From positions 62,001 through 126,000 of the forward strand of contig JAWKJM010000008.1 of the NCBI GenBank assembly GCA_041393775.1: a DNA stretch of 64,000 nt, written 5' to 3'. The stretch comes from JADKAV01 sp041393775. GTDB taxonomy: Bacteria > Actinomycetota > Actinomycetes > S36-B12 > UBA10799. The position numbers and the translations under genes were made by a program. This document shows positions 7,766-16,286 of the stretch, piece by piece; positions within the stretch are counted from its first letter, which is position 1, and each line of letters starts with the position of its first letter. The notes beneath the pieces are model-generated. The model did no database searches, was not told where the DNA came from, and worked only from the letters and a program-made list of their open reading frames with translations.

Positions 7766-9246
7766 CGGTGTCCTCCTGCGGCGCGGCTGCTGGTGTCGAA
7801 CAGGGCGAGTTCGTCGGGGTGGAGTTGGTGCTGGCAGACGAAGCTCCTGGCCTTGATCCGCCACAGCCCTTGGCCGACGCCAAGGTTCGGCAAGAGCTGC
7901 TGCTCCGTGCCGGTCAGACCGAGGGCGGTCGCGGTCGGTCCGAGCTGGTCGGACTCCTGCCGGTACACGATCCGCGTTTCCGCGTTCGCGAGTAGTGAGT
8001 TCGCCAGGGAGCGCATGGCTGAGCCTTGGTCGCCCACGTTGTCGAGGTCGGTGAGCTTGTGGAAGATCAGCATGTTCGCGATCCCGTAGTGCCGCGCGAG
8101 TCGCCAGTGCGCATCCATCCGCCGCAGCAGCGCTGGATGGGACATGAGCCGCCAGGCCTCGTCGTAGATCACCCACCGCTGTCCACCGTTCGGGTCGAGC
8201 AGCGCGGACTCCATCCACGCCGACGAGCACGTCATCAACACCGAAATGAGCGTCGAGTTCTCGGTGACGCGCGAGAGGTCGAGCGAGATCATCGGCAGCG
8301 ACGGGTCGAACGCGACCGTCGAAGGCCCGTCGAACAGTCCGGCCAGGTCGCCGGCCACGAGACGGCGCAGCGCGTGGCCGACGAGCCTGCCGTCCTCGGC
8401 CAACCGGCCGTCGGCATCCGCGCTCGGGGCGAGGATGCGGTCAACGACCATCGGCAGGATCGGCACATCGTTCTCCCGCACGGTCTGGGTCAGGGCGATG
8501 TCGATCGCGGTGTGCTCCAACGGCGACAATCCCCGCGCGAGCACGGTCTCCGCGAGTGCGCCGATCAGGTCACGCCGTCGGGCTGCGACAGTGGACGCCC
8601 ATTGCTCATCCGAGAGACCGCTGGGCCGGTGGCCTTCATCGAGCGGATTCAGGCGAGTGTTGAGTCCGTGACCGAGGACGATGGCACGTCCACCGACGGC
8701 GTTGGCGACGGCGGTGTGTTCGCCCTTCGGGTCGCCGGGCACGTATACGCGCCGTCCGAACGGTAGCGAGCGCGTGTAGAGGGACTTGGCCAGCGATGAC
8801 TTGCCGGAGCCGACGATCCCGGCCAGCACCACGTTGGGTGCGGTGATGATGCCGCGTGCGTAGAGCACCCACGGGTCGTAGACGAAACTCCCGCCCGAGT
8901 AGAGGTCTTGGCCGACGAACACGCCATCGGCGCCGAGACCGCCCTCGGCGACGAACGGGTACGCACCCGCCAGCGTCGCCGACGTGTCCTGATGCCGCGT
9001 CAGATGGAACCGGCCCGGAGTGCGCAGCCGCGCAGCGCCGGACTCGCCTGCCTTCGGCAGGTAGACCGTCGCGCGGCGCTCGGCACGCTCCTCCTCGGCC
9101 TTTGCCTTCGCGGCGGCGAGCGCGGTCCTTCGCTGCTCGGCGTGGAGTCGGGCCTCGGCCTTGCGGCGCTGCTTGCGGAGCTTCCGCCGCTCCTTCGACG
9201 GTGCCACCAGGACAGCGGTATGCAGCCGCGCGCGATCCTCGGTCAC
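7762..9246 (-). CDS. VirB4/TraC-like conjugation ATPase
   Basis: 494 aa cytoplasmic ATPase that powers the mating apparatus. A charged, coiled N-terminal stretch (about 18-58, KERRKLRKQRRKAEA...) is followed by the P-loop LAGIVGSGKSS (143-151), VYVPGDPKGEH, and a Walker B-type RWVIYDEAWRLMSHPALLRRM, which is the VirB4 hallmark. GTG start at 9246 overlaps the upstream stop (GTGA). Shorter than Gram-negative VirB4 (about 800 aa) because it lacks the N-terminal VirB3-like part, as in other actinobacterial ICEs. Confidence 0.88.
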   Translation of the reverse strand: MTEDRARLHTAVLVAPSKERRKLRKQRRKAEARLHAEQRRTALAAAKAKAEEERAERRATVYLPKAGESGAARLRTPGRFHLTRHQDTSATLAGAYPFVAEGGLGADGVFVGQDLYSGGSFVYDPWVLYARGIITAPNVVLAGIVGSGKSSLAKSLYTRSLPFGRRVYVPGDPKGEHTAVANAVGGRAIVLGHGLNTRLNPLDEGHRPSGLSDEQWASTVAARRRDLIGALAETVLARGLSPLEHTAIDIALTQTVRENDVPILPMVVDRILAPSADADGRLAEDGRLVGHALRRLVAGDLAGLFDGPSTVAFDPSLPMISLDLSRVTENSTLISVLMTCSSAWMESALLDPNGGQRWVIYDEAWRLMSHPALLRRMDAHWRLARHYGIANMLIFHKLTDLDNVGDQGSAMRSLANSLLANAETRIVYRQESDQLGPTATALGLTGTEQQLLPNLGVGQGLWRIKARSFVCQHQLHPDELALFDTSSRAAGGHR

Positions 9247-10073
9247 CGCACCAGCCCCCGCGACTGCTTGACCGCCGTGATCTTGGCCGGCTCGAACCAC
9301 GACCCATCCCGCTTCGGGGTCGGCGGGTCGGCTCGCTTCGGAGCGCCCGGCGACGAGTACGACACCAGAAGCTCCGGCCCCGGCTGCACCGGAGCCGGTT
9401 CGACCAGCTCGGCATCCTGGGGCTCGGCCTCTGGTTCGGTGTAGCGGCGCAGCAGCGAGACGTAGCCGATATGCGGGTTGACGACCAGCGCGTAGTCGCC
9501 CGAGAGCGCAACCCGATCGTTGGTGCCCTCGCCGGGCTTGTCGTAGACATACCCGTTCTCCAGCGCGGCCTGCGTGGTCTCGTCGCCGTAGTCCCACTGC
9601 GCGAGGAAGTCCACCGCATCCACGTGTCCCAGCTCGCCCAGGATGTGCAACGGCCGGTCGGCCTCCTCGCCCTGGAGGAACACCACGCTGACCCACCGCG
9701 ACGGCATGACCTCCTCGACGGCGGGCTCGGGGTGCCAGGCGATCCGCCCCGCGGCGATGAAGCCTTCCGCGAGCCGGTCGTGGGCCCGGTCGACGAGGTT
9801 CGCGGCCTGACGCAACTCTTCCGCAGCAGCGAGCGCCTCCCGCACGCCTGCCTCGTGGCTTCCGGCGTCGTTGAACGCGTGCGCGGCCTTGCGCTCGTGA
9901 ACATCGGCGATCTGGTCGAGCGCCTGCCGCAGCGAGCGCATGCCCGAGGACAGATCACCGATCACCCCGTACATCTCGGCGGGCTGATCGAAGCCCCGGC
10001 TCGCGTGCGCGAGGCCGCGCAAGGCTTCGGACGCCTCGGCGGCGTCGGCAGTCGAATCGAAGAACGTAGGCAT
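9243..10073 (-). CDS. Conserved transfer-module protein, unknown function
   Basis: 276 aa. The N-terminal half (about 1-115) is helical and polar (RGLAHASRGFDQPAEMYGVIGDLSSGMRSLRQALDQIADVH...), the rest is acidic with Pro-rich stretches. No enzyme motif seen. A good Shine-Dalgarno (AGGAGGT) precedes ATG 10073, and the complementary ACCTCC lies in leader motif copy B just upstream. It heads the VirB4-VirD4 transcription unit. The divergent CHAT gene starts 116 bases away. Confidence 0.7.
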   Translation of the reverse strand: MPTFFDSTADAAEASEALRGLAHASRGFDQPAEMYGVIGDLSSGMRSLRQALDQIADVHERKAAHAFNDAGSHEAGVREALAAAEELRQAANLVDRAHDRLAEGFIAAGRIAWHPEPAVEEVMPSRWVSVVFLQGEEADRPLHILGELGHVDAVDFLAQWDYGDETTQAALENGYVYDKPGEGTNDRVALSGDYALVVNPHIGYVSLLRRYTEPEAEPQDAELVEPAPVQPGPELLVSYSSPGAPKRADPPTPKRDGSWFEPAKITAVKQSRGLVR

Positions 10074-10098
10074 GGTGACCTCCTGGTGCCGTATGACG

Positions 10099-10110
10099 GG
10101 GAGGTGCGCA
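10099..10110 (-). promoter_or_regulatory. Leader motif copy B, complementary to the SD of the downstream gene
   Basis: Transcript sense TGCGCACCTCCC. Its ACCTCC (10105-10100) is perfectly complementary to the Shine-Dalgarno GGAGGT at 10083-10078, with a loop of about 16 bases, so the ribosome site of the 10073 gene could be masked. Confidence 0.5.
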
Positions 10111-10188
10111 CCAGCGAACGGAAAATGTCGGTGGTGCGGCCTAGCGTTGTAGTCGACACGAGGGCAAACGAGGCAGGAGCCCGACAGA

Positions 10189-11250
10189 GTGAGCGCAAGT
10201 CAGTACCGAGGACAGCTTGACCGCAAGCGCAAACAGCGGATCGACGCGGACAAGAAGGCGGGTGAGTACCGGTCGAAGGAGTCCTCGAAGCGAGCCGATG
10301 CCGCCAAGGCGCGGCAGGCTGCCGCAAAGACGACGAGCAGTTCCACCCGCAGCAGCAAGTTGCGGGACGCCGAGCGCCGCGAGAAGGAAGCGGAGACTGC
10401 GGGCAAGGAGGCCAGCCGCTGGCAGACCCGGGCAGCCGGCTACGCGAAGGACGAGGCCGCGCTACAGACCAAGCTCTCCCGTGCCGAACAGTCGGAGGCC
10501 GATGCCGCCGAGAGACGCCGAAAGAGCGAGCAGCAGCGTGCCGACCGGCGGGCGGCGGCTGAACGTGCCCAGCTTGAATCGCGGATCAGCGGTGCCGAGG
10601 TAGCCGTCAGTCACGCGCTGCGTCAGCTCCCAGCGCCCAAGCCGGAGAAGCTCCGAGTGCTCATGCTGGGTGCTTCGGCCGAAGGTGACCTCCGCGTTGG
10701 AAGGGAGCAGAAGCGCATCCGGGCAGCGGTCGAGTCGGCTTTGCACCGTGACCAGATCGAACTCGATGTGCGGCCAGCAGCAACTACGGCTGACCTACTG
10801 GACGGCATCACGAAGTTCCGTCCTCACGTGGTCCACTTCTCGGGCCACAGCAACGACGACCTGATCGTCTTTGAGGATGAAGCAGACGAACCCCACGAGG
10901 GAGTGATCGTGACGGCGCTAGCCTTCGCACGCGCGATCAGCGCAACCGACGATCCTCCGCTCCTCGTCCTGCTGAACTCGTGTCGCTCCGCAGCCCAGAT
11001 CGACGACCTGGTGGCTCGAGTCGTGCCGTTCGCGATCGGGATGGCCGACAGCATCGAAGACGCCGATGCGATCAACTACGCCGCACAGTTCTACGCGGCA
11101 GTCGCAAACGGGCAGTCCATCATCTCTTCGCATCTGTCGGGACAGGCTGCGCTCGAACTCGCGGGACTGGAAAGCGCTGACCTGCCGACCCTTGCTTGGG
11201 CACCCGATGTCGATCCATCAGCCACGATCCTCGTCAGCCCTGAAGGCTGA
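10189..11250 (+). CDS. CHAT-domain caspase-like protease with N-terminal coiled coil
   Basis: 353 aa. Residues 1-135 are a highly charged coiled coil (KRKQRIDADKKAGEYRSKESSKRADAAKARQ...). The C-terminal domain shows the CHAT/caspase catalytic dyad: His220 in VVHFSGH and Cys265 in LLNSCRSA. CHAT proteases are used in bacterial immunity and programmed responses, usually with a sensor partner; none is encoded next to this one, so the coiled coil may be the sensor or oligomerisation part. GTG start with AGGAG 9 bases upstream. It lies on the plus strand, against the transfer operon, and ends 2 bases short of the convergent SCO6880-like gene. A solitary cargo gene; function in defence is inferred. 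Confidence 0.8.
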   Translation: MSASQYRGQLDRKRKQRIDADKKAGEYRSKESSKRADAAKARQAAAKTTSSSTRSSKLRDAERREKEAETAGKEASRWQTRAAGYAKDEAALQTKLSRAEQSEADAAERRRKSEQQRADRRAAAERAQLESRISGAEVAVSHALRQLPAPKPEKLRVLMLGASAEGDLRVGREQKRIRAAVESALHRDQIELDVRPAATTADLLDGITKFRPHVVHFSGHSNDDLIVFEDEADEPHEGVIVTALAFARAISATDDPPLLVLLNSCRSAAQIDDLVARVVPFAIGMADSIEDADAINYAAQFYAAVANGQSIISSHLSGQAALELAGLESADLPTLAWAPDVDPSATILVSPEG

Positions 11251-11252
11251 AC

Positions 11253-12725
11253 TCAGACCCGCCGGCAGAGCGGGAGCGCGGCGGCGGTGAAGGCGGCGGC
11301 TTGCTGGCCGACGAGCAGCCGCGTCTCACAGGAGGCTTGGATCGCGGCCTGCTCGATCGCGGCGACGGCGGCATCGAGCTCTTCGCCGGTGGGCGCAGAG
11401 ACGGCGATGAGGCCGGTGTAGCGGAGGATGCCGTGGCCGGCGGTGAGGTCGGCTTCTTGCTGGAGCACGTCGTGATACTCGGCGGTCTGCGAGGCGTCCT
11501 CGATCTGGCCGATCTTCGCGCGCTGGGCCTGGTCGGAGATGTGCTCGACCTTCTTCTTGCGGATGTCGCGAGCAGCGGCATCGGAGCGCATCGGGGTGCA
11601 GATCAGCGAGAACGACCGCTGGATGCCGGTGGACAGCAGCACGGGCGACAGGAATCCCGGATAGACGAGCGACCTGGGCCACTCGCTGACCCAGAGCACC
11701 GCGTGGTGGGCGGAGTCGGTGCGCAGCTTGCCCCAGGTCTCGGTGACCGCAACCGGCCCTGCGGTCGCGAGGGACTGGCCGAGCCTGCCGTGCCGTTCCA
11801 GCGTGGCGGCGATCGCTGGGTCGTAGGCGGAACGCAGCATCACCGCGATGTGCCCTGGTGTCAGCCATCCCGACGGCGAGAGGTCGGCGGAGCGAAGCGC
11901 CGCGATGAGAGTGTTCATCTCTTGGCGCAGCACGGCGGCAGCACCGCGCATCCCGGCGCCCGCGGTCCTGATCTGCCGAGCGCTGGTCTTCATGTCCAGT
12001 GACAGCGAGAGGGTGGTGGCGTGGCGTTCGCCGGCGGGTCCGGCACGGTCGATGAGTTCTGCGTAGGTGTCGGCCGCCCATGATCCGTCCGGGGTGCCGT
12101 GGGTGGCCCACCATTCGGCCAGTCCGGTGCCGGAGTCCGGCAGAGTCCGCTCCAAGACCTGAAGAGTCGCGATCCGCCCGGAGCGGCAGACGGTGGCCAG
12201 CACCCGGCCCCAGGAGCTGACGCGGCGTTCCTGCTCGCCGGGATCGAGGAGCACGAACGCGGGATGGGTGACCTCGCACACCACGGTCAACGTGGCGGCG
12301 TGGGGGTCGTGGATCATCCCCGCTCCGGTGTCGGGGTCGGTGTACTCGCGCAGTCGCGCCATGTCGCCGGGCAGTGCGAGGGTGCCGACGGGGCGCGGGA
12401 CGACGATCCTGCGCCGGTACAGCAGTTGTCCGCCGGTGGTACGCCACAGCCACCAGCAGGCGATGGGCAGCCACTCCACGATCGGCCGGCCCGCGATCGG
12501 TATCCAAGTCAGCGCGGCGGCGAGTACCCAGATCGGGGCACTGTAGGCGAGCAGCATCCCACCTCCGGCGTAGAACGCGCCGATGAGTGTGGCTCCGCCG
12601 ATGGCGAGTGTGATGAGCTGGGTCAGCGACAGGCCGAGGAGGACGCCGCGGCGGGTGAGGCGGGAGAACTTCACCGGCACGAGTTCACCCGCAGTGGGCC
12701 GGTCCTGGTTCGTGCTGCTCATCAT
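11253..12725 (-). CDS. SCO6880-family conjugation membrane protein
   Basis: 490 aa with two close N-terminal membrane helices (about 28-75, GVLLGLSLTQLITLAIGGATLIGAFY and LAYSAPIWVLAAALTW) and a large cytoplasmic part that matches the SCO6880-type proteins of actinobacterial plasmids and ICEs (GAAVLRQEMNTL, TPMRSDAAARDIRKKKVEHISDQAQR). It is thought to take the PrgI/VirB3-like place next to VirB4. Two tandem ATGs (12725 and 12722) with GGAG upstream; the stop of the upstream gene abuts. Confidence 0.85.
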   Translation of the reverse strand: MMSSTNQDRPTAGELVPVKFSRLTRRGVLLGLSLTQLITLAIGGATLIGAFYAGGGMLLAYSAPIWVLAAALTWIPIAGRPIVEWLPIACWWLWRTTGGQLLYRRRIVVPRPVGTLALPGDMARLREYTDPDTGAGMIHDPHAATLTVVCEVTHPAFVLLDPGEQERRVSSWGRVLATVCRSGRIATLQVLERTLPDSGTGLAEWWATHGTPDGSWAADTYAELIDRAGPAGERHATTLSLSLDMKTSARQIRTAGAGMRGAAAVLRQEMNTLIAALRSADLSPSGWLTPGHIAVMLRSAYDPAIAATLERHGRLGQSLATAGPVAVTETWGKLRTDSAHHAVLWVSEWPRSLVYPGFLSPVLLSTGIQRSFSLICTPMRSDAAARDIRKKKVEHISDQAQRAKIGQIEDASQTAEYHDVLQQEADLTAGHGILRYTGLIAVSAPTGEELDAAVAAIEQAAIQASCETRLLVGQQAAAFTAAALPLCRRV

Positions 12726-14096
12726 CTACTCCTTTGGTGGGCGTGGCGCGGGCGGCGGGGGCTGCTTCGGCGGCGGTGACGGGTCGGTGCTCGGCGGTCG
12801 TGGTGCCGAGATTGACGGCGGTGCCGCAGGTGAGGCGGCGGGCGGTGGCGTTGTCTGCGCGGCTGCGTCGGCGGCGTGCTCGCCCTGGGTTCCCAGCGCC
12901 GTTCCGGCCTTCGGCCCGGCGGTCGCGGCACCCTTGGCGACACTCGCCCCGACCACCACCCCTGCGGCCACGGGGCCGGCCGCGGCCGCGCCGCCCCCGC
13001 CTGCGGCGGCACCTCCACCACCCGCGGCGGGTGCCGGTGCCGGGGTCTTCGGCGGTGGCGGTGTGCTACTTCCTCCACCGGAGCCTCCGCCCGCGTTCCC
13101 GCCGCCACTGCTGCTCCCGTCGAGCACCTTCTTCCGATCGCCGCCTCCTTGCGGCTTGGTCGGGACGGGGATCGGGCGGTTGAGTGCGCTCTTGGCGTCC
13201 TGCTCGGAGCCGATCGCGTGGTACATGTCGAACCCGACGAACGCGATGAACTTGTACGTGAGATACGGGGCGAACGCGGCCATCGCCATCAGCACGATCC
13301 CCGCGATGGGATCGCTGACCGAGGCGAGGTCGGCGTCGATCGGTGCGGAGACCTGGGTGATCGCGACGAGGAACATCACGACGAGCACGAGCTTGGAGCA
13401 GATCAGCGCGACGACGAACATCGCCCACTTCCCGATCCACCCCCGCGAGGCGTCCCACGAGGCACCGCTGAACGCGAGCGGCGCGAACACGACCGCCACC
13501 AGCAGGAGCGCTTTCCGGACGAGGAGGGACAGCCACACGATCGCGGCGGCGGTGATCGCGAGGCCAGCCATGAAGATCGTGATGATGGCGCCGACACCGG
13601 GAGCGGCGATGTTGATGCCGACCAGCCCTGCGGCGAGGAGGGCGATCTTGTCGCCCATCGACTCGGTGGTCTCTCCGGCGGCTTGCACGATCCCGATGCA
13701 CAGTTGATCGACGACTTCCAGCAGCAGTGCCGTGAGCGTGATGACGACAAACGATCCGAGGACGGACTTCGCCAGGCCGAGCGCGGCGCGGGTCAGGGCG
13801 GTGGGGTCGCGGCGGATCAGCCCGGTGATGAGTTGGAGGCAGAAGAAGATCAGCATCACGAAGACGGCGATGCCGAACAGCAGGTTGTAGACGGCGATGT
13901 AGCCGGGCTTGGTGACATCCACCAGCGTCGTGGTGTCGAAGACCGACCAGACCGCCTCGAACAGCCACCCGGCGGCGGCACCCATCGCCTGCGCGAGCCA
14001 GTCGAACGGGGCCGCGACCAACGACGCGGCTCCTTCGCCGACGGCATCGCACACCGAGGAGATCACGGGAACGTCGCACACGCCCATCACGAACAC
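12726..14096 (-). CDS. TrbL/VirB6-like polytopic membrane protein
   Basis: 456 aa. About six to seven membrane helices between residues 45 and 290 (for example YNLLFGIAVFVMLIFFCLQLITGL, VVITLTALLLEVV, WAMFVVALICSKLVLVVMFLVAI) followed by a long low-complexity Gly/Ala/Pro tail (about 330-456). The layout fits the inner-membrane channel subunit TrbL/VirB6. Start is GTG 14096 or ATG 14087; both lie 26-35 bases after the upstream pilin-like gene. The glycine-proline tail explains the strong codon bias on all frames at 12730-13110. Confidence 0.8.
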   Translation of the reverse strand: MFVMGVCDVPVISSVCDAVGEGAASLVAAPFDWLAQAMGAAAGWLFEAVWSVFDTTTLVDVTKPGYIAVYNLLFGIAVFVMLIFFCLQLITGLIRRDPTALTRAALGLAKSVLGSFVVITLTALLLEVVDQLCIGIVQAAGETTESMGDKIALLAAGLVGINIAAPGVGAIITIFMAGLAITAAAIVWLSLLVRKALLLVAVVFAPLAFSGASWDASRGWIGKWAMFVVALICSKLVLVVMFLVAITQVSAPIDADLASVSDPIAGIVLMAMAAFAPYLTYKFIAFVGFDMYHAIGSEQDAKSALNRPIPVPTKPQGGGDRKKVLDGSSSGGGNAGGGSGGGSSTPPPPKTPAPAPAAGGGGAAAGGGGAAAAGPVAAGVVVGASVAKGAATAGPKAGTALGTQGEHAADAAAQTTPPPAASPAAPPSISAPRPPSTDPSPPPKQPPPPAPRPPKE

Positions 14097-14121
14097 CAGC
14101 TCTCGACGACGATGGGGCGGG

Positions 14122-14442
14122 TCAGACGGACTGGCCGACGTTCCAGAAGAAGTTGATGAGCGTCACGCTCGAGCCGCAGATCACCGCAGCGCCGCAGGAG
14201 ACGAGGACGCCGATCTTCCCGCGCGAGGCGAGGTGTGGGTTGGAGGAGTTCGCGCCGAAGCCCCACACGATCGCGGACACGATCAGCGCGAGCACGGACA
14301 GGATGAGGCCGATGGTCATCACCGCGCCGACGATGGTGCGCAGTTGGTTGATCCCCGGCAGGCCGTTGGTGTTGGGGTCGATGTTGATGTCCATTGGCAC
14401 CAGCAGCGGCGCGGACATGACGTTGGCGAGCAGATCGAACAC
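14122..14442 (-). CDS. Small two-helix membrane protein, VirB2/TrbC-like (copy 1)
   Basis: 106 aa with two hydrophobic helices (about 38-62 and 80-102) flanking a short basic loop HLASRGKIGV. The size and layout resemble VirB2/TrbC pilin-type subunits, but no cleavable signal is obvious. It is paralogous to the protein at 15487 (shared blocks GLPGINQLR/GLGGIGDLR, VLxLIVSAIVW, RGKIGVLVSCGAAV). GTG start at 14442 with AAGGAG 8 bases upstream. Confidence 0.75.
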   Translation of the reverse strand: MFDLLANVMSAPLLVPMDINIDPNTNGLPGINQLRTIVGAVMTIGLILSVLALIVSAIVWGFGANSSNPHLASRGKIGVLVSCGAAVICGSSVTLINFFWNVGQSV

Positions 14443-14500
14443 GGTAGGTCTCCTTGGCGACGGGCGGCCCGCCCACGAACTCGCAGACGGGGTACACGCG

Positions 14501-14510
14501 ACAGGTGCGC
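14501..14510 (-). promoter_or_regulatory. Leader motif copy C (upstream of pilin-like copy 1)
   Basis: Transcript sense GCGCACCTGT, about 60 bases before GTG 14442. One frame reads R-A-R-T-C-R-V-Y, close to the frames of the other copies. Complementarity to the Shine-Dalgarno is weak here. Confidence 0.4.
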
Positions 14511-14605
14511 GCTCGTCGCCGTCCCTGTCGGTGGCCGCCCGTAGCCTTGGAGTATCTGTGCGTCGCTCGCCCGCACGGGACCGCCGGACGAGAGGTGCAA
14601 GGAAC

Positions 14606-15472
14606 ATGAGTCAGTACGGGGTGGATTACCTCCAGCGGTTGCGTGCCGCTGTTGAGAAGTTCGAGGAAGCGTTCGACGCCTGGATGAGCACTCAGGTTGA
14701 GTCGGATCACATGTCGGCGCGCGGCCTCTTTCCTACTGTGTGGACAAAGGAAGGCCAGGACCAGAGCGAGGTTCAACGGCTCGAACTCGGTGTCGCGGAG
14801 GCTGCTGGCCTGGCGGCGAGCGCTGTGTCAGTGACCGGTGCCTACATTGGGATCGCTGGTCTCGGAGCGATCGACCCGATCTCTAACTGGTCATTTATGT
14901 CTGCGCCCAAGGCCCCCATCGCGCCTCGGGATATTCGGACTACGACCGCCAACGTCAAGGGCAGGCTCGACGCGATGATCGTCGACGCCGAGTCACGTAC
15001 CGACTCTGACCTTCCGACCTTCGCTCCCGCACAGTTTCACCCCGTGGTCTGGGCTGGTGCTTCCGCCCATTGGACGACGCATCAGTACCGAGTTGCAGTT
15101 CGTGAAGCAGCCGAAGGCCTCACGGTCCACTGGAAGGAACGTCTCGGCCGGAACGATGTCGATGACACGGTCTTCTGGCAGCAGACGTTATCGTCGGGCG
15201 CTCCTGAACCGGGCAAGCCGAAGCTCACCTGGCCGGGAGGGTCGGATGACAAGACGGTGAAGAGCATGCGCGGCGGTCTTGAACCGCTCGCTAAGGCCCT
15301 CAACGCGCTGGCCACTGGTCTGAACCTCACGGTCCGCAACGTGACGACGCACACGCGCACCGAACTGTCCGAGCAGGAAGCGATGGAGCGCCTCGCGGCA
15401 TACAGTTACCTCGCGCGCCTGCTCGACCAGTGCGAGACAGCGAGCGCCGACGCGGAGGAATCAGACCGATGA
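14606..15472 (+). CDS. TIGR02391/Ymh-like protein with HEPN-type R-x4-H motif (orphan copy)
   Basis: 288 aa. The C-terminal half (about 145-285) resembles the TIGR02391 (Hypoth_Ymh) family: FHPVVWAGASAHWTTHQYRVAVREAAEGL, then Arg244-x4-His249 in RNVTTH, and a closing helix EQEAMERLAAYSYLARLLDQCE. That family belongs to the HEPN-like nuclease/abortive-infection world. The N-terminal half is unassigned. Start ATG 14606 with AAGGA upstream. It sits alone on the plus strand between two paralogous pilin-like genes of the transfer operon, like the CHAT gene. Family assignment is by motif, not by alignment; a second, clearer member is at 49617. Confidence 0.6.
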   Translation: MSQYGVDYLQRLRAAVEKFEEAFDAWMSTQVESDHMSARGLFPTVWTKEGQDQSEVQRLELGVAEAAGLAASAVSVTGAYIGIAGLGAIDPISNWSFMSAPKAPIAPRDIRTTTANVKGRLDAMIVDAESRTDSDLPTFAPAQFHPVVWAGASAHWTTHQYRVAVREAAEGLTVHWKERLGRNDVDDTVFWQQTLSSGAPEPGKPKLTWPGGSDDKTVKSMRGGLEPLAKALNALATGLNLTVRNVTTHTRTELSEQEAMERLAAYSYLARLLDQCETASADAEESDR

Positions 15473-15486
15473 CCGCGAAGCCGCAG

Positions 15487-15753
15487 CTACAAACTTGAAC
15501 CGACTGTGAGTAGCCAGTTCATCCAGGCCACGCCGCCTCCGGCGAGGACGGCCGCGCCGACGGAGACGAGGACACCGATGCGGCCTTTGCTGGCGGTCGC
15601 GTAGTTTCCGTGGGCCGTCGCGATCGCCCAGACGATCGCGGAGACGATGAGCATGAGGACGGCCACGATCAGGACGAACGTCAGGAGCGCGCCGACCACG
15701 GCGCGGAGGTCGCCGATGCCGCCGAGTCCGTCGAAGTCGGGGAACACGTCCAT
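15487..15753 (-). CDS. Small two-helix membrane protein, VirB2/TrbC-like (copy 2)
   Basis: 88 aa, paralogue of the 14122 protein with the same two-helix layout (about 21-45 and 62-84) and shared blocks (GGIGDLRAVVGALLT, SAIVWAIA, ASKGRIGVLVSVGAAV). ATG 15753 with GGGAGC upstream. The pair suggests a tandem duplication later split by the HEPN-like gene. Downstream distance to the plus-strand HEPN stop is 14 bases. Confidence 0.7.
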   Translation of the reverse strand: MDVFPDFDGLGGIGDLRAVVGALLTFVLIVAVLMLIVSAIVWAIATAHGNYATASKGRIGVLVSVGAAVLAGGGVAWMNWLLTVGSSL

Positions 15754-15800
15754 GACGACTCAGCTCCCTACCGGCAGGGTCCGATGATGGAGATGACGGA

Positions 15801-15830
15801 ATAGCCCCGGCCAGGACTGGCCGGGGCTAT
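15801..15830. terminator. Strong hairpin between arsC and pilin-like copy 2
   Basis: 14-bp perfect arms (ATAGCCCCGGCCAG / CTGGCCGGGGCTAT) around GA. In the leftward direction it follows the arsC stop by about 50 bases, so it may end the ars operon; only TTCC follows, so termination would be weak. It could equally be an attenuator for the 15753 gene. Confidence 0.55.
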
Positions 15831-15856
15831 GTGTGAAGAGGGAGAGGTCCATGCCC

Positions 15857-15868
15857 GGCAGGTGCGCC
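15857..15868 (-). promoter_or_regulatory. Leader motif copy D (upstream of pilin-like copy 2)
   Basis: Transcript sense GGCGCACCTGCC, embedded in its own small palindrome (CCCGGC ... GCCGGG, 15854-15871). It lies between the arsC stop and the hairpin, so the inserted ars block ends just upstream of it and left the leader with the transfer gene. Confidence 0.45.
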
Positions 15869-15881
15869 GGGCGGCCCAGGG

Positions 15882-16286
15882 TCAGGTCAGGTCAGCGACG
15901 AGGGCGCGGACGCGGTTCTCGATGTCGTCGCGGATCGTGCGCACGGCGTCGAGTCCTTGCCCGGCAGGATCGTCGAGCTGCCAGTCCTCGTAGCGCTTGC
16001 CGGGGAAGATCGGGCAGGTATCCCCGCACCCCATCGTGATCACCACATCCGAGGTCTTCACCGCGTCGGGGGTGAGCAGCTTCGGGCGTTCGGCGGTGAT
16101 GTCGATCCCGACCTCGCGCATAGCTTCGACTACGGCGGGGTTGAGCTGGTCGGCGGGTTCGGAGCCGGCGGAACGGACCTCGATGCGACCCGCCGCCATG
16201 CGATTGAGGTAGGCGGCGGCCATCTGCGATCGTCCGGCGTTGTGGACGCAGACGAACAAGACCATCGGGAGCTGCGGGGTGGTCAT
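15882..16286 (-). CDS. arsC: Arsenate reductase, low-molecular-weight phosphatase type
   Basis: 134 aa enzyme reducing arsenate to arsenite. P-loop CVHNAGRSQMA near residue 13 with the nucleophilic Cys and Arg, SAGSEPAD, and the second cysteine region ITMGCGDTCPIFPGKRYEDWQLDDP. In actinobacteria this class works with mycothiol or thioredoxin; which one is not visible. ATG 16286 overlaps the acr3 stop by four bases. Last gene of the leftward ars operon. Confidence 0.93.
   Translation of the reverse strand: MTTPQLPMVLFVCVHNAGRSQMAAAYLNRMAAGRIEVRSAGSEPADQLNPAVVEAMREVGIDITAERPKLLTPDAVKTSDVVITMGCGDTCPIFPGKRYEDWQLDDPAGQGLDAVRTIRDDIENRVRALVADLT

Noticed and set aside
12730..13110. Long open frames on both strands over the TrbL-like tail
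   Set aside because: They reflect the Gly/Ala/Pro-rich low-complexity coding of the TrbL-like C terminus.
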